DNA of 5,942 nt from Dehalococcoidia bacterium (lineage in GTDB: Bacteria > Chloroflexota > Dehalococcoidia > GIF9 > AB-539-J10), in contig JAOUFZ010000101.1 in the NCBI GenBank assembly GCA_029857995.1, positions 1-5,942 of the forward strand, written 5' to 3'. Shown here in pieces: positions 1 through 5,129 of this stretch (its first letter is position 1; every line of letters begins with the position of its first letter). The position numbers were made by a program, and so were the translations under genes. A model generated the notes under the pieces. The model was given only the letters and a program-made list of their open reading frames with translations. It was not told the origin of the DNA and ran no database searches.

Positions 1-567
1 ATCGGCAATCATTTGATAAGCCTGAATAGTAGTGGGAACATCAAAGGCTTTGAGGGAGACCTTGATCAAATCGAAGTCTAGGTTTTCCATAAGCCTAATC
101 TGGTCTAATGCCATACTGACCATGCGCTCAGCTAGTGGAGCTCGGGGCTGAAAATCAGCCCGTAAACTGCCAGCATTTACCCCAATACGGATAGGCACCC
201 CTCGTTCTTTAGCAGCGGCTACTACCCGGGCAATCTGGTCCTTGTCCCCTATATTGCCGGGATTGAGGCGGAGTCCGTCAACACCAGCCTTTAGCGCACC
301 CAAGGCCAAGCGGTAGTCGAAATGTATATCAGCAATAATAGGTAGCGAGACGCTCTTCTTTATGGTTACCAGGCTTTCAGCAGCTTCCCCATCAGGAACT
401 GCCACTCGCACCATTTCACAGCCGGAATCCTCTAGTTGCTTAATCTGGTTTATGGTAGCCGGAATGTCACGGGTGTCGGTCTTGCTCATGGACTGTACCA
501 CGATGGGGGCATCGCCACCAACGGCTACCTTGCCAATTCTCAACTGTTTGGAAATTCGGCGTGTCAT
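1..567 (-). CDS. ispG: 4-hydroxy-3-methylbut-2-enyl diphosphate synthase IspG (GcpE), N-terminal part
   Basis: IspG is the [4Fe-4S] enzyme that reductively converts methylerythritol cyclodiphosphate to HMBPP, the penultimate step of the MEP isoprenoid pathway. The 189 codons visible run without a stop from the ATG at 567 to base 1. They carry the family's N-terminal TIM-barrel hallmarks: VGGDAPIVVQSM near residues 16-27, ADIHFDYR near 79-86, GLRLNPGNIG near 99-108, and PIRIGVNAGSLR near 126-137. The C-terminal domain with the cysteine ligands of the cluster lies beyond the left edge, so catalytic completeness cannot be judged. The start is fixed by the ATGA overlap with the rseP stop and by a purine-rich AAGGGG eight bases upstream. 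It is translationally coupled to rseP and shares the MEP pathway with dxr two genes upstream. Identity is firm from motifs; the partial state comes only from the window edge. Confidence 0.96.
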   Translation of the reverse strand, partial: MTRRISKQLRIGKVAVGGDAPIVVQSMSKTDTRDIPATINQIKQLEDSGCEMVRVAVPDGEAAESLVTIKKSVSLPIIADIHFDYRLALGALKAGVDGLRLNPGNIGDKDQIARVVAAAKERGVPIRIGVNAGSLRADFQPRAPLAERMVSMALDQIRLMENLDFDLIKVSLKAFDVPTTIQAYQMIAD

Positions 568-1874
568 AGTCCGAACCCCTTGCCGCTGATTAGACGATAG
601 ACATCACTAAAGGTTACTAAGACCATAATTGCAATTAGAAGAGCAGTACCAATGTAGTGGGCTAAACGCACTGTGCGAGTGGAGAGACGTTTCCCATGCC
701 TGAGGCCTTCAATGAGCGCGACCAGCATCCCCCCTCCATCTAGAGGAGGTATGGGAAAGAGATTAAATATCCCGAGACCTAAGCTAATTACGGCAGCCAT
801 AAATAGTATGTTGCTGAAGCCGGAGGAGCGCACTACCTCTACCGTCAATTGACCAGCACCTATTGGCCCGACCAAGGCTAGATCAGGAGACGCTATCATT
901 AGAGGGATAGCCTCTATTATGAGCACAGGCATATAGATAATATACCTCGCTCCCGAATAGACTGCCCTCCACACGGGAAGTCGCTCTTGTCCGATATGAG
1001 TCCCGTCCACCCATTGCAGTTCCGCACCGGGCAAGGTCTCATAGGCGACATTAATCAAAGAGGCTGCAGTCACATTCCCGCCTCGAAGCAAGACCACATT
1101 TATTTTCTCACCTTCCGCAACAGAACGCAGGACACTAGACATGCTCTCATCGTCGTATACACCCTGCTCATTGACGCTTAAGACGGTATCACCAGCTCTA
1201 ATGCCGGCTTCGTAGGCTGGCGAGCCTTCCTGCACTTGGCTCACCAGATTCCAGCAAAGCGAGACGCCGATTATCGAGCGCTGTAATTCAGGATCGAATT
1301 TCGGCTTCACCGTGGTTTGTATCTCTTGCCCGTTCCTCTGCAAGAGCAGAGTTAGTTCTGTCCCTTCTTCGACCGAATTGACTATGTCCTGCATATCTCC
1401 CCACCGATGAAGAGGTTGTCCTCCTACCTCCAGGATTATGTCCCCGGGCTCGATGCCTGCTTCCTCTGCAGAAGAATTCACTGTTACAGAATGCACCATG
1501 AGTCCGTTGCCGGTAACGAAGGATACGGGCAGCCCAAGAAAAGCACTGAGGAGAACAAAGGCCAAAAAGATGTTGACCAGCGGACCGGCAGCATAGATTC
1601 CTAACCTTGTCCACGGTCCTTTGCCAGCCAGGCTTCGGGGTACTGTGGAGTCATCTTCTCCAGCAGCCTTGACAAAGGCTCCTATAGGTATGGCGTTAAC
1701 TGAGTATATCGTCTCGCCTCGTTTGATGCCAAAAAGTCTTGGGGGAATGCCTATGCCGAACTCTTCGACCTTCACTCCAGCACGTTTGGCAGCAATGAAG
1801 TGCCCCAATTCGTGAAGACATACTGCCACGAATAGGGCCACGAGGAAAAGGACAATGATTATGACCACGCTCAT
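564..1874 (-). CDS. rseP: RseP-family site-2 intramembrane zinc metalloprotease with two PDZ domains
   Basis: Site-2 proteases cleave substrates within the membrane, such as anti-sigma factors and remnant signal peptides. The 436-residue protein starts with a membrane segment holding the zinc motif HELGH (residues 21-25). A membrane-associated beta region follows (about 36-70), then a second membrane segment with the conserved AGPLVN (96-101). Two successive PDZ domains come next, about 123-192 and 203-268; each has a typical core (AGIEPGDIILEVGG at 139-152, AGIRAGDTVLSVN at 223-235). The third zinc-ligand motif NLFPIPPLDGG lies at 371-381, with Asp379 the likely ligand, and a last membrane segment is near 405-424. 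All catalytic elements are present and the length is normal for a two-PDZ member. It begins three bases after the dxr stop and its TGA overlaps the ispG ATG. The substrate is unknown, because no anti-sigma factor gene is in view. The name follows the family; it could equally be labelled RIP metalloprotease. Confidence 0.95.
   Translation of the reverse strand: MSVVIIIVLFLVALFVAVCLHELGHFIAAKRAGVKVEEFGIGIPPRLFGIKRGETIYSVNAIPIGAFVKAAGEDDSTVPRSLAGKGPWTRLGIYAAGPLVNIFLAFVLLSAFLGLPVSFVTGNGLMVHSVTVNSSAEEAGIEPGDIILEVGGQPLHRWGDMQDIVNSVEEGTELTLLLQRNGQEIQTTVKPKFDPELQRSIIGVSLCWNLVSQVQEGSPAYEAGIRAGDTVLSVNEQGVYDDESMSSVLRSVAEGEKINVVLLRGGNVTAASLINVAYETLPGAELQWVDGTHIGQERLPVWRAVYSGARYIIYMPVLIIEAIPLMIASPDLALVGPIGAGQLTVEVVRSSGFSNILFMAAVISLGLGIFNLFPIPPLDGGGMLVALIEGLRHGKRLSTRTVRLAHYIGTALLIAIMVLVTFSDVYRLISGKGFGL
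576..581 (-). promoter_or_regulatory. Ribosome binding site of ispG
   Basis: AAGGGG on the minus strand, eight bases before the ATG of ispG, inside the last codons of rseP. It is the clearest Shine-Dalgarno-like sequence in the window and supports the chosen ispG start. The pairing with 16S rRNA is inferred. Confidence 0.6.
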
Positions 1875-1877
1875 GTC

Positions 1878-3047
1878 TTATCTCTTTGTCGCAGGATTGT
1901 CTCTGCGCTCCTGCTTTCTGCTGTTATCTAAGTGAAGCCGTGCAGCGCACTCTCTGGCCCATTCGTCGGCAGCCAGTATTTCCTCCAGGGACGGCCGGCT
2001 GATGTTCCGATGTTGCTCAAGTGTTTCTTGCACTATTCTAGCTATGTCGGTAAAACCTGTCCTATGGCTGAGAAAAAGCTCTACAGCCACCTCATCGGCG
2101 GCGCAAAGCACCGCCGGATAAGTCCCTCCCGATTTGCCAGCCTCCACAGCCAGTTTGAGACAGGGAAATCTAGCATAGTCTGCAGGCTCAAAGTCCAGAG
2201 AGTTGATCTTGTTCCAATCAAGGTGGGGTAGTCCTGGATTAGGCCACCTTTGGGGGTAAGAAAGAGCATATTGAATGGGCAGTCTCATATCAGGCCAACT
2301 AAGCTGAGCTTTCAGGGAACCATCCATAAACTCCACCATGGAATGAATGATAGACTGGGGATGAATTAGTATTTCAATACTATCAAAGGGGAAAGAGAAA
2401 AGCCAATGAGCCTCGATGACTTCCAATCCCTTGTTCATAAGCGTTGCGGAGTCTACGGTTACCTTCTTTCCCATCTTCCAGACAGGGTGTTGGAGAGCTT
2501 GCTCCGGGGTTACCTCAGCTAATTGTGCCTGTGAATAATGATAAAAGGGTCCCCCAGAGGCAGTGAGAAGAAGCGTCTGCGGTTTACTTTCTTCCCCCTG
2601 TAAACATTGCCAGATGGCACTATGCTCACTATCGATAGGGAGAATTTGAGCGTGATGGATGCTAGCTTCACGAACGACAATCTCACCGGCCATCACCAAT
2701 ACTTCCTTGCTAGCCAGGGCGACTGTCTTGCCAGCCCGTAAAGCTGCCAGAGTAGGGCTCAGTCCGGACTTACCCACAGTGGCCACAATAACGAAGTCAA
2801 CCTCGGGATGGCTGGCTATTTCTTCTGCCGGCAGAAATTGCCCACCGTAATTAACGCCAGGCTTGATTGATGAACAAAACATTTTGGGCTGGAATTCCCG
2901 AATTTGTCTTTTCAGAAGCTTGAGATTTTTGTTGCCAGTCAGAGCTATTACTTTTGATTCGTCAGGCAGGGCACGGATTACATCCAGAACCTGCCGACCT
3001 ATGGAACCTGTTGAGCCGAGGACAGCTATTTTTTTTACGCCACCCAT
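1878..3047 (-). CDS. dxr: 1-deoxy-D-xylulose 5-phosphate reductoisomerase Dxr (IspC)
   Basis: Dxr rearranges and reduces DXP to 2-C-methyl-D-erythritol 4-phosphate with NADPH and a divalent metal, the first committed step of the MEP pathway; it is the target of fosmidomycin. The 389-residue protein has the NADPH-binding loop LGSTGSIG at 10-17 and ASKE at 112-115. Metal ligands Asp139 and Glu141 sit in PIDSEHSAIWQ, with Glu209 in the VDSATLMNKGLEVIEAHW block (198-215). The substrate-binding TASGGPF is at 162-168, and the flexible-loop HPVW at 187-190 matches the position of the E. coli active-site tryptophan. The helical C-terminal domain is complete and ends in a short charged tail (about 375-389). 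The ATG lies 13 bases inside the end of cdsA and no in-frame alternative fits better. I see no Shine-Dalgarno sequence before it, so it may depend on coupled translation from cdsA. The gene appears intact. Confidence 0.98.
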   Translation of the reverse strand: MGGVKKIAVLGSTGSIGRQVLDVIRALPDESKVIALTGNKNLKLLKRQIREFQPKMFCSSIKPGVNYGGQFLPAEEIASHPEVDFVIVATVGKSGLSPTLAALRAGKTVALASKEVLVMAGEIVVREASIHHAQILPIDSEHSAIWQCLQGEESKPQTLLLTASGGPFYHYSQAQLAEVTPEQALQHPVWKMGKKVTVDSATLMNKGLEVIEAHWLFSFPFDSIEILIHPQSIIHSMVEFMDGSLKAQLSWPDMRLPIQYALSYPQRWPNPGLPHLDWNKINSLDFEPADYARFPCLKLAVEAGKSGGTYPAVLCAADEVAVELFLSHRTGFTDIARIVQETLEQHRNISRPSLEEILAADEWARECAARLHLDNSRKQERRDNPATKR

Positions 3048-3853
3048 ATTACATAATAGTATACCACTGGCCCGACAAATATGAGGCTATCGAAGCGGTC
3101 GAGGACGCCACCATGTCCCGGCAGCAAATTACCTGATTCTTTGACTCCCATTTTGCGCTTGAGCAGGGATTCAACCAAGTCACCAAGCTGAGCGAAGAGG
3201 CCGACGAGAAAGCCCAGGATCATGATTTGCCAGTATCTAAAAGCAAAAGGAGCCCCCAGCTCAACAGAAATTAACTTAAGAACCATCGCTATTACAATAG
3301 CGGCTAGAATGGCGCTCACCAGTCCCCCTATCGCACCTTCCCAAGTTTTAGCTGGACTTATTGCAGGAGCCAGTTTGTGCTTACCTCTTGCCCGTCCGAT
3401 AAAAAAGGCACCGGTATCGTTGGCAAACGTGGTCAGCATGGCCAGGTAAACCCAGTTTCGGCCGGCCTCCAAACCGCGCAAATTCAGCCAGTAGCTGAGC
3501 ATCCAACCTACGTAGAGAGCTCCGACTATTGTCCATGCCCAGTTGTGGAATGCCTTTTCTCTCGATGGTCGGAGTAGTAAACAAATCAAGGAAACTAACA
3601 TTGCGGCGGTAATAACTATGGGCAAAAGATCGGGATTTCTGTAGTGAGGGCTTAAGACGAGGGCAAGCGTCCATAGCAAACCCAAATAAAGCAAGGGCTC
3701 TCTCCTGTCGAAATTGGCTATATGGTAGAACTCGTAGGTCCCAGCTAAGGCCGCTGCAGCTATGAAAAGAGTAATCCAAGGGTCGCCAAACCAGATGGCA
3801 AGAATAATGAGGGGCACGCCTATGGCGGCGGTGACAACTCTGTGCTTGAGCAT
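3035..3853 (-). CDS. cdsA: Phosphatidate cytidylyltransferase (CDP-diacylglycerol synthase) CdsA
   Basis: CdsA is an integral membrane enzyme that makes CDP-diacylglycerol from phosphatidic acid and CTP, the branch point to anionic and zwitterionic phospholipids. The 272-residue protein is mostly hydrophobic, with membrane segments near 8-22, 27-42, 55-67, 77-94, 106-122, 172-192 and 208-222 by eye. The cytoplasmic catalytic part has FANDTGAFFIGR (143-154), ISPAKTWEG (165-173) and the family signature from Ser229 to Asp255, including LKRKMGVKESG, LPGHGG and LDRFD. One signature position, usually Asp after Lys, is Glu239 here, a conservative change. The ATG at 3853 is the only possible start, because an in-frame TAA lies 12 bases before it. 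No Shine-Dalgarno sequence is visible; TAAAAT sits six bases upstream of the ATG. Its end overlaps dxr by 13 bases. In many genomes uppS directly precedes cdsA, but not here. Confidence 0.96.
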   Translation of the reverse strand: MLKHRVVTAAIGVPLIILAIWFGDPWITLFIAAAALAGTYEFYHIANFDRREPLLYLGLLWTLALVLSPHYRNPDLLPIVITAAMLVSLICLLLRPSREKAFHNWAWTIVGALYVGWMLSYWLNLRGLEAGRNWVYLAMLTTFANDTGAFFIGRARGKHKLAPAISPAKTWEGAIGGLVSAILAAIVIAMVLKLISVELGAPFAFRYWQIMILGFLVGLFAQLGDLVESLLKRKMGVKESGNLLPGHGGVLDRFDSLIFVGPVVYYYVIWVA

Positions 3854-3859
3854 GTGTCT

Positions 3860-3865
3860 ATTTTA
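3860..3865 (-). promoter_or_regulatory. Possible -10 element for a leaderless cdsA transcript
   Basis: TAAAAT on the minus strand matches five of six bases of the TATAAT consensus and ends six bases before the cdsA ATG. A start seven bases downstream would fall on the A of the ATG. No good -35 box is visible at 16-18 bases upstream. The absence of a Shine-Dalgarno sequence fits, but a single hexamer is weak evidence. Confidence 0.35.
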
Positions 3866-3931
3866 GCAGCTTTTGAGTGGTCACAGGCTGGCCAATATGC
3901 AGGCTCGTGAACGGTCTCCTTGAACCAGTGT

Positions 3932-3944
3932 CATATCTGATATG
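3932..3944. repeat. 13-base inverted repeat, possible operator
   Basis: The sequence CATATC-T-GATATG is a perfect six-base inverted repeat around one central base, about 80 bases upstream of cdsA. It could be a binding site for a dimeric regulator, but a short AT-rich palindrome can arise by chance and no second copy is seen in the spacer. Confidence 0.3.
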
Positions 3945-4058
3945 TGGCCTCGAGCACTAGCGAAAAGTCCGAGGGCAGAGTAACAACTGGTGGATAACTG
4001 AGATTAGAGCAGATCCAGCGAGGTCCCCAAAAAGGGCGAAAGATTTTCCGGGCTTATA

Positions 4059-4616
4059 CTATATCTCCTGTATTTCCTTTTCCTTGTGCTGCCCCAATTC
4101 ACTTACCTTCCCCACACAAGCCTCTGTAAGCTGGTCGATTTTCTTGGTATTGTTCTTGAGTTCGTCTTCCGATATTTCTTTGCTTTTCTCCATCTCTCTT
4201 AGTTTTTCGATGCCATCCCTCCTTATGTTGCGTATAGCGATCCGCCGCTCCTCCACTTTCTTGGATACGAACTTCACCAGCTCCTTGCGCCGCTCCTCGC
4301 TAAGAGGGGGTATGACCACCCGAATTACACTACCATCATTTGCAGGGTTAAGGCCGATATTGGCTGTGAGAATAGCTCTTTCAATCTCTCGTAACGATGT
4401 CCGATCCCAAGGCTGAATGATCATTAGGTTAGCCTCAGGTATGGAAATGGTAGCGAGTTGATTTAGCGGGATAGTGGTACCCTGATAGTCAACCATGATA
4501 TGGTCAAGGAAGGCTGGAGTAGCACGACCGGCCCGCAGCGTAGCTAATTCTTTAGCCAGGCCATCTGTGGCCTTCTGCATTCGGGAGTTCAGTTCAGAGA
4601 ATAATTCATCTAACAT
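4059..4616 (-). CDS. frr: Ribosome recycling factor
   Basis: Ribosome recycling factor acts in the cytoplasm with EF-G to split post-termination ribosomes. The protein is 185 residues, the same as the E. coli factor. The fold can be read from sequence: helix 1 (about 1-29) with LRAGRATP at 28-35, the beta domain II (about 31-104) containing IPLNQLATISIPEAN and IIQPWD, then the two long helices of domain I (about 107-185). PPLSEERRKELVK (103-115) and IRNIRRD (128-134, with Arg132 at the conserved ribosome-contacting position) are family hallmarks. The ATG is three bases after the tsf stop, with no Shine-Dalgarno sequence, so initiation is probably coupled to tsf. In many bacteria pyrH lies between tsf and frr; here it is missing. 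The gene appears complete, ending in TAG before the 205-base spacer. Confidence 0.98.
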   Translation of the reverse strand: MLDELFSELNSRMQKATDGLAKELATLRAGRATPAFLDHIMVDYQGTTIPLNQLATISIPEANLMIIQPWDRTSLREIERAILTANIGLNPANDGSVIRVVIPPLSEERRKELVKFVSKKVEERRIAIRNIRRDGIEKLREMEKSKEISEDELKNNTKKIDQLTEACVGKVSELGQHKEKEIQEI

Positions 4617-4619
4617 GGC

Positions 4620-5129
4620 TTAGTGATCAACACCAAGCTCGAATCTAGCAAACCTGCCTACTTTTATGTTTTCACCCACTTTGGCAATTGTCTCAGCCAT
4701 AATTTCCTGTACCGTTCTGGTAGGATCCTTGATAAAAGGCTGGCTGAGGAGACAGGCTACTTGAGGGTCTGTTTCTTCCTTCGGTGGCATCTCTTCACCA
4801 GTAAGAAATTGCGGGGAAGTAGCAGCTACCTGCATGGCTAAGTCATGAGCAAGTTCTTTAAATTCGGCGGTGCGAGCCACAAAATCGGTTTCACAATTTA
4901 GCTCCACTAATGCTCCAATGCGCCTGGTATGATGAATATAAGCTTCAATTACGCCGTCAGTTACAGCCATCTCCTTCTTCTTCTCGGCAATCGCTGCCCC
5001 GCGCTGTTTCAAGAATTCCATTGCCTTCTCCATATCACCACCTGTCTGTAGCAGAGCCTTATTACAGTCAGCTATGCCTACATTGGTTCTGTTTCTTAAC
5101 TCTTTTACCGCTTCAATTGATATTTTCAT
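4620..5129 (-). CDS. tsf: Elongation factor Ts, short form
   Basis: EF-Ts is the nucleotide exchange factor that releases GDP from EF-Tu. The 169-residue protein has the N-terminal UBA-like EF-Tu-binding domain (about 1-45, LRNRTNVGIADCNKAL and GGDMEKAMEFLKQRG). The TDFV motif at 81-84 inserts into EF-Tu to dislodge the magnesium ion. The C-terminal part ends with QPFIKDP (130-136) and VGENIKVGRFARFELG (151-166). It is far shorter than the E. coli protein (283 residues): much of the second core subdomain and the coiled coil are absent, as in other short bacterial EF-Ts such as that of Thermus. The usual TGAGMMDC stretch reads TNVGIADC. The ATG overlaps the rpsB stop as ATGA, and AAGGAG lies upstream at a long spacing of 13 bases. 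Both ends of the family are present, so this looks like a natural short form and not a truncation. Confidence 0.97.
   Translation of the reverse strand: MKISIEAVKELRNRTNVGIADCNKALLQTGGDMEKAMEFLKQRGAAIAEKKKEMAVTDGVIEAYIHHTRRIGALVELNCETDFVARTAEFKELAHDLAMQVAATSPQFLTGEEMPPKEETDPQVACLLSQPFIKDPTRTVQEIMAETIAKVGENIKVGRFARFELGVDH

Larger units (their letters stand above)
3854..4058 (-). other. Intergenic spacer between frr and cdsA
   Basis: This is the only sizeable non-coding stretch (205 bases) in an otherwise packed cluster. No reading frame in it resembles a known protein. One minus-strand frame stays open for 40 codons (4053-3934), then meets a TGA, then stays open again up to cdsA in the wrong frame for it; it shows no UppS motif. 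The spacer holds a 13-base inverted repeat (3932-3944) and the TAAAAT next to cdsA. I find no convincing rho-independent terminator after frr: the best candidate, CCC-TTTTT-GGG near 4028-4038, has only a three-pair stem and no U tract. The spacer probably holds a promoter for the cdsA-dxr-rseP-ispG block; that is inferred from layout. Confidence 0.6.

Noticed and set aside
1288..1614. A 108-codon minus-strand frame inside rseP
   Set aside because: It lies wholly within rseP in another frame and its translation, rich in Arg and Ser, resembles no family; it is a shadow frame.
3381..3779. A 132-codon minus-strand frame inside cdsA
   Set aside because: It overlaps the well-supported cdsA in another frame and shows no domain or start signal.
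3908..3928. tRNA-like GGTTCAAG in the spacer
   Set aside because: It recalls a T-arm, but no matching acceptor, D or anticodon arms can be folded around it.
4028..4038. Terminator hairpin after frr
   Set aside because: The stem is only CCC/GGG around a T-rich loop and no U tract follows, which is too weak to call.
3854..4058. CRISPR, insertion sequence or small protein gene in the spacer
   Set aside because: There are no regularly spaced repeats, no terminal inverted repeats or target duplication, and no frame with a credible start and known motif.
4084..4416. A 110-codon plus-strand frame opposite frr
   Set aside because: It is antisense to a full-length conserved gene and has low-complexity Ser and Leu content typical of a shadow frame.
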